Source: JAEUMY01 sp033764435
GTDB lineage: Bacteria; Pseudomonadota; Gammaproteobacteria; Burkholderiales; Usitatibacteraceae
Length of the DNA: 64,000 bases
Direction: 5' to 3'
Assembly (NCBI GenBank): GCA_033764435.1
Contig: JANRIX010000055.1
Span: 124,001 to 188,000 of the forward strand
The notes under the pieces are model-generated. The model was given only the letters and a program-made list of their open reading frames with translations, searched no databases and had not been told where the DNA came from. Of this stretch, positions 8,467 to 18,678 are shown one piece after another. Made by a program: the position numbers and the translations under genes. Each line of letters starts with the position of its first letter. Position 1 is the first letter of the stretch.

Positions 8467-9512
8467 ATGTCCACTCCGCCACAGCCCTCCACCCCACTTT
8501 CCTATCGCGATGCCGGTGTCGACATCGAAGCAGGCGACCAGCTCGTGGAGAACATCAAGCCCTTTGCCAAGCGCACCATGCGCCCTGAAGTGATGGGTGG
8601 CATCGGCGGGTTCGGCGCGTTGGTCGAGGTGTCGAAGAAGTACCGCGAGCCGGTCATGGTCTCAGGCACTGACGGCGTGGGCACGAAGCTCAGACTGGCC
8701 CAGCAAACCCATCGGCACGACACCATTGGCATCGATCTGGTGGCCATGAGCGTGAACGACATCCTGGTGTCCGGCGCAGAGCCGGTGTTTTTCCTCGACT
8801 ACTACGTATGCGAAAAGCTGAACGTGGCCGTGGCCACCGACGTGGTCAAGGGCATTGCTGCGGGCTGCGAGCAGGCAGGCTGCGCACTCATTGGCGGCGA
8901 GACCGCCGAGCATCCGGGCACGTTTCCGGTCGACGAGTATGACCTCGCCGGCTTCGCGGTCGGCCTGGTGGAGAAGGCGGACATCATTACCGGCAAGGAC
9001 ATCACGCCCGGTGACGTGGTGCTCGGGCTTGCCTCCAGCGGCCCGCATTCGAATGGCTTCTCGCTCATTCGTCGCATCCTCGACCGCGCCGGCATTGACC
9101 CGACGAGTGCTGCCAACAAGACCTTGATCGACCAGTTGCTCATGCCGACCCGGATCTACGTGAAGCCGGTGTTGGCGCTCATGCAGACCATGAAGGTGAA
9201 GGGTCTGGCGCATATCACGGGTGGCGGACTCACCGAGAATGTGCCGCGCGTGCTGGCTGACAACCTGACCGCAGTCATGCGCCGTGATGCCTGGCCCATG
9301 CCTCCGGTGTTCAAGTGGCTGCAGGAGAATGGGAACGTTGCCGATGCGGAGATGGCCCGTACATTCAATTGCGGCATCGGGATGGTGTTGATCGTCTCGC
9401 CGTCCGACGCCGACAAGGCTGCCGCCTTTCTCGCCCAACAAGGCGAGACCGTGTACCGGATTGGCGAGATCCGCGCGCGTCAACCCGGCGAGCATGGCGC
9501 CAGCGTGATCTG

Positions 9513-9513
<1 letters not shown>
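8467..9513 (+). CDS. purM: Phosphoribosylformylglycinamidine cyclo-ligase (AIR synthetase)
   Basis: Closes the imidazole ring of aminoimidazole ribotide in purine synthesis, cytoplasmic. The 348-residue protein has the family landmarks LSYRDAGVDIEAGDQLVE near the N-terminus, GGIGGFGALVE, SGTDGVGTKLRLAQ (substrate/ATP binding), DLVAMSVNDILVSGAEPVFF and GGETAEHPGTF. I chose the ATG at 8467 because the family starts close to this SYRDAGVDI block; the frame is open further upstream but without similarity. Its stop shares a base with the purN start (TGATG), so purM and purN are translationally coupled. Confidence 0.97.
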
Positions 9514-10162
<649 letters not shown>

Positions 10163-10163
<1 letters not shown>

Positions 10164-10906
10164 TGCCCTCGATGCGAATATTCGCATCGCTTGCCCTGTG
10201 CATTGCGCTTGCCACGTGGATGCCACAGCAGTTGTCAGCCAACACACTGCTCCGCCCTGACCTGCCCACCGAAGTGCGCGCCGAATACGGCATCAGCCGC
10301 GGGAGCACCCGCATCGGTACGGTCACAGAGACCTTCCGCCGTGACGCGGACCGCTACAGCATCACCAGCGAAACCGTGGCCGCCGGGGCGCTGGGCTGGA
10401 TCGTCCGCGACAAGCTCATTGTCGTGAGCGAGGGCAGCATCACCGGTGCGGGACTCCGTCCCGCCCAGTACACCTTCACCCGGGAAAAATCGCCCAAAAA
10501 AAATGTGCGGGCAACGTTCGCCTGGACGGCCGGCGCAAGTGGGGTGATGACCTCCGAGCATGACGGCAGAACAGCGCGTTTGGCGGTCGAACCTGGCACG
10601 CTTGATCGCCTGTCCATCCTCTATCAATGGATGGTGGCGCCACCCGGTCGCGACCGGGTCGAGGCCTGGATGACCAATGGCCGGAGCGTCACGCGCTATG
10701 CCTATGAACGCCGCGGCACCGAGACGCTGCAGACGCCCCTGGGGCCCTACGAGGCGCTGCATATTCACCGCAAGGACGCCGACGATGGCAGCGAAATTGA
10801 CCTCTGGCTGGCACAGGACCGCCACTTCGTGCCGCTGCGCATCCGTCTGACCCACAAGGACGGCACGAAAGATGAGCAAACGTTGTTGAGCCTGGCCGTG
10901 CGCTGA
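10163..10906 (+). CDS. Exported DUF3108 family protein (first of two)
   Basis: A 247-residue protein with a signal peptide (about residues 1-25, ending QQLSA), thus periplasmic. The mature part has the beta-rich pattern of DUF3108 (AEYGISRGSTRIGTVTETFR, then a run of strands ending in WLAQDRHFVPLRIRLTHKDG). The ATG at 10163 overlaps the purN stop as TGATG; an in-frame ATG at 10136 is possible but would extend the leader. The codons for MRIFA sit in a 20-bp palindrome around the dispersed motif. The role of DUF3108 proteins is unknown; this position downstream of purMN is, as I recall, conserved in betaproteobacteria. Confidence 0.82.
10170..10189. repeat. 20-bp perfect palindrome built on GCGAATATTCGC
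   Basis: The 12-mer (10174-10185) is extended by four complementary bases on each side (CGAT/ATCG). It lies over codons 3-9 of the DUF3108 gene, inside the signal peptide coding region. Confidence 0.9.
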
Positions 10907-10918
10907 CGACGTACACGC

Positions 10919-12034
10919 ATGCACAGCGCGCGCACCCTTTTCATCCGTCACATCGGTTCAGCGCGCTTGATCGGCCTTGCCGCAGCGTGCTCCGCAGCCG
11001 TGCACGTCGTGGTCATTGCCGTCCTGAGCGGAATGCTGGAACTGCCGGCCAACCGTCAGCGCGATCTTCCGCTCAATGCGACTTTGGTCCACGTCCAGCC
11101 GACTGACGCGCAAGCCATCTCGACCACGCCGCCCGCCCAGGCAACGCCTGCGAGCCGGCGCGGGCGGCAGGCACTCACCGCACCGGTACTGATCAGCGAG
11201 CCGGTACTAGTTGGCGTGCCGCAGATCATCGCTCGATCCCGAGAACCGAGACCCGTCTCAGCGCCTGTGACCGATGAGCCGGTGGCTGCAACGCCAGCAA
11301 ACCAAGACAGCCAATTGCCTGACCTCCAGCCAACCCGTGACGACTCTGCCCTGATAGAGCAGCGTCCGAACGCCTTATCGGACAATCCCCCACCACGACG
11401 CATCGTGCTCGAGTACGAACTGAAAAGCAGCCTGGCGGATGGCCGCGCACGCTATGTGTGGACAACAGATTCGACAAAACGCCGCTATGCCATCGAAGGC
11501 AGCATGGAGGCCGATGGCTTTTTTGCATCCATGTTTGCGGGTAAGTTTGAACAGGAGAGCACGGGGGACATCCTTGCAGGCGGCTTGCGTCCGGATCGAT
11601 TCTCGCTTCGGCGTGGAGAGGCACCGGCGGAGGTCGCGCGGTTCGACTGGACTTCACGACAGATCACCCACCAGCGCGTGCGCGGCGAGCACGTTCAACC
11701 CCTTGGCAACAACGCGCAGGACCTGCAGAGCTTCATCTTCCAATTCAGTCACGAGTTCAAGCGCCCGGTCTTGCCAGAACGCGTATCCTTCGCCATCACC
11801 AACGCACGCAAGCTTGATGCTTATGAATTCCGCGTGGCCGGCAGTGAGCGTTTGCGCCTCGCGTTGGGCGAGTTGGACACGATCCATCTGGTGCGCATTG
11901 CACAAGACCCGGGCGATGCTTACGAGGCCTGGCTGTCACCCGCGCACAATTTCCTGCCAGTCAAAATCCGTTTCATGCTGAGCGGCCGATTCCCGGTCGA
12001 TCAGCTCGTCACCCGCATCGATATCGAACCATGA
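10919..12034 (+). CDS. Membrane-anchored DUF3108 family protein (second of two)
   Basis: 371 residues. A single hydrophobic segment (about residues 17-38) anchors it, followed by a Pro/Ala/Thr-rich linker (about 60-155), which suggests an envelope-spanning arm. From about 160 onward the protein carries a DUF3108 domain: RIVLEYELKSSLADGRARYV, FEQESTGDILAGGLRPDRFS and, near the end, YEAWLSPAHNFLPVKIRFM, matching the pattern in the preceding gene. It starts 12 bases after the first DUF3108 stop and overlaps rsmB by ATGA. The arrangement suggests the two DUF3108 proteins work together at the envelope; no substrate can be named. Confidence 0.8.
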   Translation: MHSARTLFIRHIGSARLIGLAAACSAAVHVVVIAVLSGMLELPANRQRDLPLNATLVHVQPTDAQAISTTPPAQATPASRRGRQALTAPVLISEPVLVGVPQIIARSREPRPVSAPVTDEPVAATPANQDSQLPDLQPTRDDSALIEQRPNALSDNPPPRRIVLEYELKSSLADGRARYVWTTDSTKRRYAIEGSMEADGFFASMFAGKFEQESTGDILAGGLRPDRFSLRRGEAPAEVARFDWTSRQITHQRVRGEHVQPLGNNAQDLQSFIFQFSHEFKRPVLPERVSFAITNARKLDAYEFRVAGSERLRLALGELDTIHLVRIAQDPGDAYEAWLSPAHNFLPVKIRFMLSGRFPVDQLVTRIDIEP

Positions 12035-13299
12035 AGGACACCCTACTCAGATCCAGTCAGGTCGCTGCAATGGTCAGCGCCATCGACCACGTCTGGCCCG
12101 GCACCTCGCCCGCCGATGCGGTGCTGAAGAGCTTTTTCCGCGAGCACGGTGATCTCGGCGCGCGTGACCGCGCGCAGGTTGCCGAAACTGTCTATGCCAT
12201 GTTGCGGCGGCGGCGACTTCTGGAGCATCTGGCGCCTGGCGCGACGCCGCGCCAGTACACGTTGCTTGGACTCACGCGACTGATGGGCTGGTCGATGGCA
12301 CAGATCGAGCCCGCACTGACCAGCGGAGAGCGCGAGTGGCTGGCCGGCGTCAAGGAACGCGGCACCGGTGCGCTCCCTCTGGCCGTGGAGGCGGACCTGC
12401 CAGACTGGGTTGTCGAACGCCTGCTGCCCGAGCTTGGGCCGGAAAAAGTGCTTGAGTTGGGTCGCTCCCTGCAGAGGTCGGCCCCGCTCGACCTGCGAGT
12501 GAACACCTTGAAAATGCGCCGCGAGGACGCGCTCAGCGCATTTCGCGCAGGCGGCATCGATGCCAGTCCAACTCCCTACTCTCCGCTGGGCCTTAGACTG
12601 CCGGAGAAGATCGCCCTCACCAAGCATCCTTTGTTCATGTCGGGAGCGGTAGAAGTGCAAGACGAAGGCAGCCAGCTGCTCGGACTGATCGTCGAAGCGA
12701 AGCGCGGGGAGATGGTCGCTGACTTCTGCGCGGGCGCAGGCGGCAAGTCACTGCTCATCGGCGCGCAGATGCAATCATCCGGGCGGGTGTACGCGTTTGA
12801 CACGTCAGAGAAGCGGCTGGCCAATCTCGCGCCACGGCTCAAGCGTTCCGGCTTGTCCAACCTGTTTCCAGTCCGCATCGATTCTGAAAATGACAGCAAG
12901 GTGAAGCGGCTCGCCGGCAAGATCCAGCGCGTTCTGGTGGATGCGCCCTGCTCAGGGCTGGGCACGTTGCGCCGCAATCCCGATCTCAAGAATCGTCAAT
13001 CCCCGCAGGGCGTGACCGAACTCATCGCCAAGCAGACCGCGATACTCGCGAGCGCCGCCCGGTTGGTCAAGCCGGGCGGTCGGCTGGTTTACGCAACCTG
13101 CAGTCTCCTCTCGGATGAAAATGAGGCGGTTGCCCGTTCTTTTCTCGACAAGCACCCGGATTACGTACTGTTGGACAGTCGTGACGTCCTGAGGCGCCTG
13201 CACGTCGACCTGCCACAGACCGGCCCGTGGCTGAGACTCTGGCCACACACGCATCACACGGATGGGTTCTTCGCAGCCGTCATGGAACGCCAGAAGTGA
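12031..13299 (+). CDS. rsmB: RsmB/NOP family 16S rRNA m5C methyltransferase
   Basis: S-adenosylmethionine-dependent RNA cytosine-C5 methyltransferase, 422 residues. N-terminal NusB-like helical domain (about 1-150: AVLKSFFREHGDLGARDRAQ), then the catalytic domain with VADFCAGAGGKSLLIGAQM (SAM motif I), VDAPCSGLGTLRRNPDLK (motif IV with the PC cysteine) and YATCSLLSDENE (motif VI with the TCS nucleophile). Both catalytic cysteines are present. It overlaps the upstream DUF3108 gene as ATGA. The target is most likely 16S rRNA, as for RsmB, although related RsmF-type enzymes cannot be ruled out. Confidence 0.88.
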   Translation: MKDTLLRSSQVAAMVSAIDHVWPGTSPADAVLKSFFREHGDLGARDRAQVAETVYAMLRRRRLLEHLAPGATPRQYTLLGLTRLMGWSMAQIEPALTSGEREWLAGVKERGTGALPLAVEADLPDWVVERLLPELGPEKVLELGRSLQRSAPLDLRVNTLKMRREDALSAFRAGGIDASPTPYSPLGLRLPEKIALTKHPLFMSGAVEVQDEGSQLLGLIVEAKRGEMVADFCAGAGGKSLLIGAQMQSSGRVYAFDTSEKRLANLAPRLKRSGLSNLFPVRIDSENDSKVKRLAGKIQRVLVDAPCSGLGTLRRNPDLKNRQSPQGVTELIAKQTAILASAARLVKPGGRLVYATCSLLSDENEAVARSFLDKHPDYVLLDSRDVLRRLHVDLPQTGPWLRLWPHTHHTDGFFAAVMERQK

Positions 13300-13378
13300 T
13301 GCAATCTCGGATGATCGTCTCGCCAATCGAGCACCACTACAATTTCCCTGACGCCGACAACTGCCCTCTTCGCCTGCA

Positions 13379-14671
13379 ATGAACCCGCTCATCGCCGATC
13401 TGGATCGTCTTGTCTCGCTGATCATGTCCCGCACGGGCATCATCCAACTGGCAATCATCGGCGCAGGTCTCTTGCTGGGTTGGCTGCTGTCCCGCCGTGC
13501 GCGCAGTCGCGTGCCCGGCGATATTCCGGCGGGAAGCCTGAAAGTCGTGGCCGGCAGCTTCCATCGCGTCGCCTCCCCTCTTCTCGCGCTGGGATTCATC
13601 TGGCTGGGTCATGTGCTGCTCGCCAAGGCGATTGATGTGGCCCTGATCAAGCTGGCCATTCCGCTACTGGTTTCGTTCGCGGTGATTCGACTGTTGGTCT
13701 ATCTCATCCGCCACCTGCTGGCGCCCAGCTCCCTCCTGAAGGCGTCGGAACGCATCATCGCGTACACCATGTGGGCGTTCGCGGTGTTGTACATCACCGG
13801 CCTGCTGCCGGAAGTCGAGGCGGCACTTTCGGACGTGTCCTTCTCCATCGGGAAACAGAGGATCACGTTGCTCATGGTGATCACCGGGCTGGTGACCGTC
13901 ATGTTTACCCTGCTGGTGGCCATGACCGTGTCCCGCGTGGCAGAGCAGCGAATCATGGCCCAGGAAAGTGTCAGTCTGAGTCTTCGTCTTGCGGTTGCGA
14001 AAGGCCTGCAGGCGTTTGCGGTTCTGCTCGCGATCCTGATTGCGTTGCCACTGGTCGGCATTGATCTCACTGTCCTGTCCGTATTCGGCGGTGCGATCGG
14101 CGTGGGTCTGGCCTTCGGCTTGCAGAAAGTCGCCAGCAACTATGTCTCGGGCTTCATCATTCTGCTTGAGCGCGCGATCCGGGTGGGTGATCTGGTCACG
14201 GTCGACAATCGTCACGGTGTCATCACCGGCATCCATGCGCGCTACACCGTCGTGCGATCCCTGGATGGGACGGAAGCGCTGCTGCCCAATGAGATGTTCA
14301 TCACCCAGGCAGTGGTGAATCACACCTTCAGCGATCCCAAGTCCTCGCTTCGAATCGCCCTGAACGTCGCCTACAACACCAACATTGATCGTCTTGAAGT
14401 GGTCCTCACGACCATCGCGTTGGCTCACCCACGAGTCTTGAAGGATCCGCCACCCGCCATGCTGGTTCGCGCACTGGGAGACAACGGCATAGACGTGGAA
14501 TTGTCAGTCTGGGTTCAGGATGCGGAACAGGGTGTAGGGGGTTTGCGGTCCGAATTGCTGAGAAAAATCTTGCTGCAGTTCGCCGAAGAAGGGATCGAAA
14601 TACCCTATCCGCAGCGCGAGATTCGCCAAATCACCTTGCAAAGCACAGCAATGCCGCAAAATAAGGCTTGA
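13379..14671 (+). CDS. MscS family mechanosensitive channel
   Basis: An inner-membrane protein of 430 residues. There are about five hydrophobic segments (residues 14-34, 62-82, 85-110, 125-145, 160-182, 210-235), more than the three of E. coli MscS. The pore-lining TM3 and beta domain follow: VFGGAIGVGLAFGLQKVASN, YVSGFIILLERAIRVGDLV and the signature NRHGVITGIHARYTVVRSLDG, then LLPNEMFITQAVVNHTFSDP. The C-terminal alpha/beta domain ends PYPQREIRQITLQS. It probably releases small solutes upon hypo-osmotic shock. A TACAAT -10-like hexamer lies at 13338-13343, suggesting its own promoter after rsmB. Confidence 0.88.
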   Translation: MNPLIADLDRLVSLIMSRTGIIQLAIIGAGLLLGWLLSRRARSRVPGDIPAGSLKVVAGSFHRVASPLLALGFIWLGHVLLAKAIDVALIKLAIPLLVSFAVIRLLVYLIRHLLAPSSLLKASERIIAYTMWAFAVLYITGLLPEVEAALSDVSFSIGKQRITLLMVITGLVTVMFTLLVAMTVSRVAEQRIMAQESVSLSLRLAVAKGLQAFAVLLAILIALPLVGIDLTVLSVFGGAIGVGLAFGLQKVASNYVSGFIILLERAIRVGDLVTVDNRHGVITGIHARYTVVRSLDGTEALLPNEMFITQAVVNHTFSDPKSSLRIALNVAYNTNIDRLEVVLTTIALAHPRVLKDPPPAMLVRALGDNGIDVELSVWVQDAEQGVGGLRSELLRKILLQFAEEGIEIPYPQREIRQITLQSTAMPQNKA

Positions 14672-14799
14672 TACGGCTTGACGGGCATCAAAGCCCGTTG
14701 AATGCGGGCGGCAAATGCGCGTTTTCCCCTTCAATTTGCTGATTTCCACCCGCCCAAGCTGCAGTAGAATAGGGTCCTTGTCGTCCCATAGGTGAACTC

Positions 14800-16002
14800 A
14801 TGCCCCTGAATTACTTGAACGGATTGGTTTCCCTCCCATGGTGGGGCTACGTGGTCGTGGCTTTGGTGCTGACTCATGTGACCATCGCTTCTGTCACGAT
14901 TTTCCTGCACCGATCCCAGGCCCATCGCGGCGTGGATCTTCACCCGATTCCCAGCCACTTCTTCCGCTTCTGGCTCTGGCTGACGACCGGCATGGTGACC
15001 AAGGAATGGGTGGCCATCCATCGCAAGCATCATGCGCATTGCGAAACCGAGAACGACCCGCACAGCCCGATGATCTACGGTATCCGCAAGGTGCTGGCCG
15101 AGGGTGCGGAGCTCTATCGCGCAGAAGCCAAGAACAACGAAACGCTGGAGAAGTATGGCAAGGGCACGCCGGACGACTGGTTGGAGCGCAATGTCTACTC
15201 GCGCTTCTCCTGGCAGGGTTCCGGACTCATGCTGGTGACCAATCTGGTGCTGTTTGGCCCGATCGGTGCCACGATCTGGGCAGTGCAAATGGCCTGGATT
15301 CCGGTACATGCCGCGGGCATCATCAATGGCATCGGCCATTTCTGGGGCTATCGCCATTTCTCGGTGAACGACACAAGCACCAATATCGTCCCGATTGCCA
15401 TGTGGATCGGTGGCGAGGAACTGCACAACAATCACCACGCATTCCCGACCTCGGCCCGCTTCTCGATGCGCTGGTACGAGTTTGATCTGGGTTGGCTGTA
15501 CATCCAGATCCTGCAATTCCTGGGGCTTGCCACAGTGAAAAAGGTTGCACCGCGTCCGCGCCTGGACCTTTCAAAGGTCACCTGCGATGCGCAGACCGTG
15601 CAGGCCGTAATTGCCCACCGCTACGAGATCACCACCCGCTACGCAAAAAGTCTCAAGGCGACGTGTGCAGAGGAGATTCGAAAGCTCCGCGCATCGGGTC
15701 AAGCTCCGTCGCTGACCAGCCTCAAGGACGGCAAAGCCGTGCGCCGTTTCCGCCAGTGGCTGCATCTCGACGCATCGAGCATCCCGCAAGAGGAGCGTGT
15801 TGCGCTCAATGAGACGCTCAGCAGCAGCAGTGTGCTGGAAACCATTTATGCGTTCCGGCAAGAGCTTTCCAATCTCTGGGAACGTTCGACAGTGTCTTCA
15901 GAGCAACTGGTGAAGCAGTTGGAAGACTGGTGCCAACGCGCCGAGGCGTCCGGGATTGCGCAGCTGGCCCAGTTTTCAAGACAGATCCGGGCCTACGCCT
16001 GA
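14800..16002 (+). CDS. Membrane fatty acid desaturase (acyl-CoA delta-9 type)
   Basis: Introduces a double bond into acyl chains using a di-iron centre; inner membrane. Of the 400 residues, the first 300 form the desaturase domain. The three histidine boxes are present: HRSQAH (37-42), HRKHH (74-78) and HNNHH (about 209-213). The C-terminal 100 residues form a predicted helical extension (ITTRYAKSLKATCAEEIRKL), which betaproteobacterial homologues share, as I recall. A TAGAAT hexamer at 14765-14770 may be the -10 of its promoter. An intrinsic terminator follows. It could adjust membrane fluidity; no adjacent electron donor gene is seen. Confidence 0.9.
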   Translation: MPLNYLNGLVSLPWWGYVVVALVLTHVTIASVTIFLHRSQAHRGVDLHPIPSHFFRFWLWLTTGMVTKEWVAIHRKHHAHCETENDPHSPMIYGIRKVLAEGAELYRAEAKNNETLEKYGKGTPDDWLERNVYSRFSWQGSGLMLVTNLVLFGPIGATIWAVQMAWIPVHAAGIINGIGHFWGYRHFSVNDTSTNIVPIAMWIGGEELHNNHHAFPTSARFSMRWYEFDLGWLYIQILQFLGLATVKKVAPRPRLDLSKVTCDAQTVQAVIAHRYEITTRYAKSLKATCAEEIRKLRASGQAPSLTSLKDGKAVRRFRQWLHLDASSIPQEERVALNETLSSSSVLETIYAFRQELSNLWERSTVSSEQLVKQLEDWCQRAEASGIAQLAQFSRQIRAYA

Positions 16003-16036
16003 ATGCTGTTTCATTGACTGGTTCGTTCGGTCCTGC

Positions 16037-16048
16037 GCGAATATTCGC
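16037..16048. repeat. Copy of dispersed palindrome GCGAATATTCGC
   Basis: A perfect 12-mer between the desaturase and its terminator. Flanking TCCTG and CAGGA bases almost extend the dyad, off by two bases. Confidence 0.9.
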
Positions 16049-16055
16049 AGGACAA

Positions 16056-16086
16056 CAAAAAACCCGGCCAAGGCCGGGTTTTTTTT
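16056..16086. terminator. Bidirectional intrinsic terminator
   Basis: Nine-base arms AACCCGGCC and GGCCGGGTT (16061-16080) around an AA loop, flanked by an A-run on the left and a T-run on the right. It serves the desaturase gene on the plus strand and the rpmB-rpmG operon on the minus strand. Confidence 0.93.
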
Positions 16087-16128
16087 GTGGCTCGCCACGT
16101 CCTTCCGGACCCGAAACCATTTTGCTGA

Positions 16129-16293
16129 TTACTTCAGCTTGGTTTCCTTGTAGGCCACATGCTTCCGTGCGACGGGATCAAATTTCTTGATCTCCATCTT
16201 TTCGGGCATGGTCTTCTTGTTCTTGCTGGTGGTGTAGAAGTGACCCGTACCGGCGGTCGACTCCAGTTTGATCTTGTCACGCTTGCTGGCCAT
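16129..16293 (-). CDS. rpmG: 50S ribosomal protein L33
   Basis: A 54-residue basic protein starting MASKRDKIKLESTAGTGHFY and ending HVAYKETKLK, a clear L33. It lacks the CxxC pairs of zinc-binding L33, so it is the zinc-independent form. It follows rpmB by 23 bases on the minus strand, the standard rpmB-rpmG arrangement, and ends before the bidirectional terminator. Confidence 0.96.
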   Translation of the reverse strand: MASKRDKIKLESTAGTGHFYTTSKNKKTMPEKMEIKKFDPVARKHVAYKETKLK

Positions 16294-16316
16294 GATCGAC
16301 TCCCGGAATGAATGGC

Positions 16317-16553
16317 TTAAACGGCTTCGCCGCGGGCGCGCAGCTCGGCAACGACGACATCAATACCCTTCTTGTCGATCGTGCGCAGGCCGGCGTTGGT
16401 CACGCGCAGGCTGACCCAGCGGTTTTCGGACTCGACCCAGAAACGGCGCGACTGCAGATTCGGCAGAAAACGACGCTTGGTCTTGTTGTTGGCGTGTGAA
16501 ACGTGATTGCCCACCATGGGGGCTTTTCCGGTCACTTGGCAAACGCGGGCCAT
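16317..16553 (-). CDS. rpmB: 50S ribosomal protein L28
   Basis: A 78-residue protein that starts MARVCQVTGKAPMVGNHVSH and contains NKTKRRFLPNLQSRRFWVES, both diagnostic for L28. The ATG at 16553 was chosen by family length; the frame is open 20 codons further. It is the first gene of the rpmB-rpmG operon, downstream of radC on the same strand (102-base gap holding its likely promoter). Confidence 0.96.
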   Translation of the reverse strand: MARVCQVTGKAPMVGNHVSHANNKTKRRFLPNLQSRRFWVESENRWVSLRVTNAGLRTIDKKGIDVVVAELRARGEAV

Positions 16554-16655
16554 GGCGACACCTCCAAAATTGCAAAGACCGCGATTATAGCCATTTCCAG
16601 TACCGGACTGCAAGGACTGTTGAGGCCAGAAATCATGGGCTTGGCGATCGCCGCT

Positions 16656-17342
16656 TCAACCCGAGTATGGCATCAGCCCCTGTTCTGCAAACGAAAGAAT
16701 CCGTCCCGGTGCCACCACCAAGTGATCCAGGACGCGAATATCGATGGTCCGCAACGCATCCGCCAACGCCCGGGTCAGATGTCGGTCTGCCTGACTGGGC
16801 TCAGTGGTACCAGAGGGATGATTGTGGGCGAAGATCACGGCCGCAGCATTATGAGTTAGCGCACGCTTAACGATTTCTCTCGGAAAAACAGAAGTCTGAG
16901 TCAGCGTGCCTTCTGAAAGCGTGTCTGCGGCAATCACTTGGTTCCGCGCGTTCAAAAAGATCCCGACAAAGACTTCGTGACCTAGAGACTGGAGCTGGAT
17001 CCTGAGATAGTCCCGCACCGACTGGGGTGAGGACAGGACATCCCTCTCCTGCAAGGTCTCGCCCAGCGCCCGACGCGCCATTTCCATGACCGCCTGCAAC
17101 TGGACAAATTTTGCCGGCCCCATACCCGGAATTTTGGACAGCGTGTCGAGATCCGCGCCAAAGAGTCCGTGAAGGCTGCCAAACTCCTGGAGCAGGAGCC
17201 GGGCCAGATCCACGGCCGACTTCCCCCGCACCCCGACCCGCAGAAAAATAGCCAGCAATTCGGCATCCGACAGCACGCCCGCCCCTTTGGCCAGCAGCTT
17301 TTCCCGGGGCCGGTCGTCCGCCGGCCAGCTCTTTATGCTCAT
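16656..17342 (-). CDS. radC: RadC family JAB-domain protein
   Basis: A 228-residue protein of the RadC/MPN(JAB) family. The N-terminal part has a helix-hairpin-helix-like segment (KIPGMGPAKFVQLQAVMEMA, about 63-82). The C-terminal JAB fold has the metal-binding pattern with VFPREIVKRALTHNAAAVIF then AHNHPSGTTEPSQADRHLT, plus the DHLVVAPG segment. Once linked to DNA repair, its true function is unsettled. It is the standard divergent partner of coaBC; the two start codons are only 16 bases apart here. The ATG at 17342 gives MSIKSWPADDRPREKLL, the usual RadC beginning. Confidence 0.93.
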   Translation of the reverse strand: MSIKSWPADDRPREKLLAKGAGVLSDAELLAIFLRVGVRGKSAVDLARLLLQEFGSLHGLFGADLDTLSKIPGMGPAKFVQLQAVMEMARRALGETLQERDVLSSPQSVRDYLRIQLQSLGHEVFVGIFLNARNQVIAADTLSEGTLTQTSVFPREIVKRALTHNAAAVIFAHNHPSGTTEPSQADRHLTRALADALRTIDIRVLDHLVVAPGRILSFAEQGLMPYSG

Positions 17343-17358
17343 GTGTAGAATGCCCCCC

Positions 17359-18678
17359 ATGTCAAAAACGGCGCTTTCAACAGTCGACACCACTGTAACC
17401 CACCCGCCTGCCAGAATTGTCCTGGGCCTGACCGGGGGTATTGCGGCTTACAAGAGTGCCGAGTTACTGCGCCTCCTGACCAAAGCGGGGCATAACGTGC
17501 AGGTCGCCATGACGGCGTCCGCAGAGCGCTTCATTACTCCGACAACCATGCAGGCGCTGTCCGGGCAGCCGGTCTGGACGAGCCTCTGGGATGACGCTGC
17601 GGTTCCGGGTGCCCGCCCGAACGGGATGACGCATATCGAGATCACGCGGCAGGCGGCGCTGATCGTCATCGCGCCCGCCAGTGCTGACTTCCTGGCCAAA
17701 CTGGCCCATGGTTTTGCCGACGATCTGCTGTCAACCGCCTGCCTTGCCCGGAACGCAGCACGAACGCATCTTGCTGTTGCCCCGGCAATGAATCGCGAAA
17801 TGTGGGAGAACCCGGCAACGCAACGAAACATTGCCATCCTGCGAGCGGACGGCATCAGCATCTGGGGCCCCGAGGGGGGCGACCAGGCATGCGGCGAAGT
17901 GGGCATGGGGCGCATGCGTGAGCCGGCCGATCTGTTTGCCGACGTTCAGCGCCATTTCCGCGACAAGGCATCTACTGGCCTTCTTGCCGGTCGAAAAGTC
18001 CTGGTGACCGCCGGCCCGACGTTCGAAAGTATTGATCCGGTACGGGGGCTGACCAACCGCAGCTCCGGCAAGATGGGTTACGAAATTGCGGCCGCCGCCA
18101 AGGCCGCAGGCGCTGCAGTGACCTTGGTGACCGGCCCAACGGCATTGCCACCACCGGTCGTGGACACCGTTCTGCCGATCACGTCTGCAGAAGAGCTTTT
18201 CAACGCAGTTGACAGCCAGATCGACGACATTGACATCTTCTTCTCGGTAGCAGCTGTAGCCGATTACACGCCGATGCGGGTCGCACCGCAAAAAATGAAG
18301 AAGTCCGGCGAGTCGCTAAAACTGACCCTCATGCCAACAAAGGATGTTCTTGCCCATGTCGCCAGCCAAAAACGGCCACCCTTCTGCGTAGGCTTCGCGG
18401 CTGAAAGCGAAAAAATCGTTGAATACGCAGCCAAAAAGCGGGAAAAGAAGCAAATTCCCTTGATTGTCGCCAATCACGCAAATAGCGCGATCGGCGCCGA
18501 TGACAACGAAGTCACGATGATATGGAACGGCGGATCCCGCCTCATCGCGAGAGCGCCCAAATCGGTCATTGCCCGCGAAATTATTGCTGAGGCCGCACAG
18601 CGATATGCGGAATCGTTGGTGGTTGAAACCGGGCCAAAGATGACTTCAAGCAAATCACGCAAGAAAGGCCGCAATTGA
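17359..18678 (+). CDS. coaBC: Bifunctional phosphopantothenoylcysteine decarboxylase / phosphopantothenate-cysteine ligase
   Basis: Makes 4'-phosphopantetheine from phosphopantothenate and cysteine in coenzyme A synthesis. 439 residues. The N-terminal flavoprotein CoaC domain begins RIVLGLTGGIAAYKSAELLR and includes the PAMNREMWENPATQRN motif (active-site Asn). The C-terminal CoaB domain begins KVLVTAGPTFESIDPVRGLT and includes RSSGKMGYEIAAAA and the AVADYTP and KMKKSGESLKLTL lysine motifs. The N-terminus is some 15 residues longer than in E. coli. A TAGAAT hexamer (17346-17351) lies so close to the ATG that the message could be leaderless. The stop overlaps the dut start. Confidence 0.96.
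   Translation: MSKTALSTVDTTVTHPPARIVLGLTGGIAAYKSAELLRLLTKAGHNVQVAMTASAERFITPTTMQALSGQPVWTSLWDDAAVPGARPNGMTHIEITRQAALIVIAPASADFLAKLAHGFADDLLSTACLARNAARTHLAVAPAMNREMWENPATQRNIAILRADGISIWGPEGGDQACGEVGMGRMREPADLFADVQRHFRDKASTGLLAGRKVLVTAGPTFESIDPVRGLTNRSSGKMGYEIAAAAKAAGAAVTLVTGPTALPPPVVDTVLPITSAEELFNAVDSQIDDIDIFFSVAAVADYTPMRVAPQKMKKSGESLKLTLMPTKDVLAHVASQKRPPFCVGFAAESEKIVEYAAKKREKKQIPLIVANHANSAIGADDNEVTMIWNGGSRLIARAPKSVIAREIIAEAAQRYAESLVVETGPKMTSSKSRKKGRN

Noticed and set aside
14681..14698. ACGGGC-ATCAAA-GCCCGT hairpin after the MscS gene as terminator
   Set aside because: No T-run follows directly; the stem is only six pairs, so it was not annotated.
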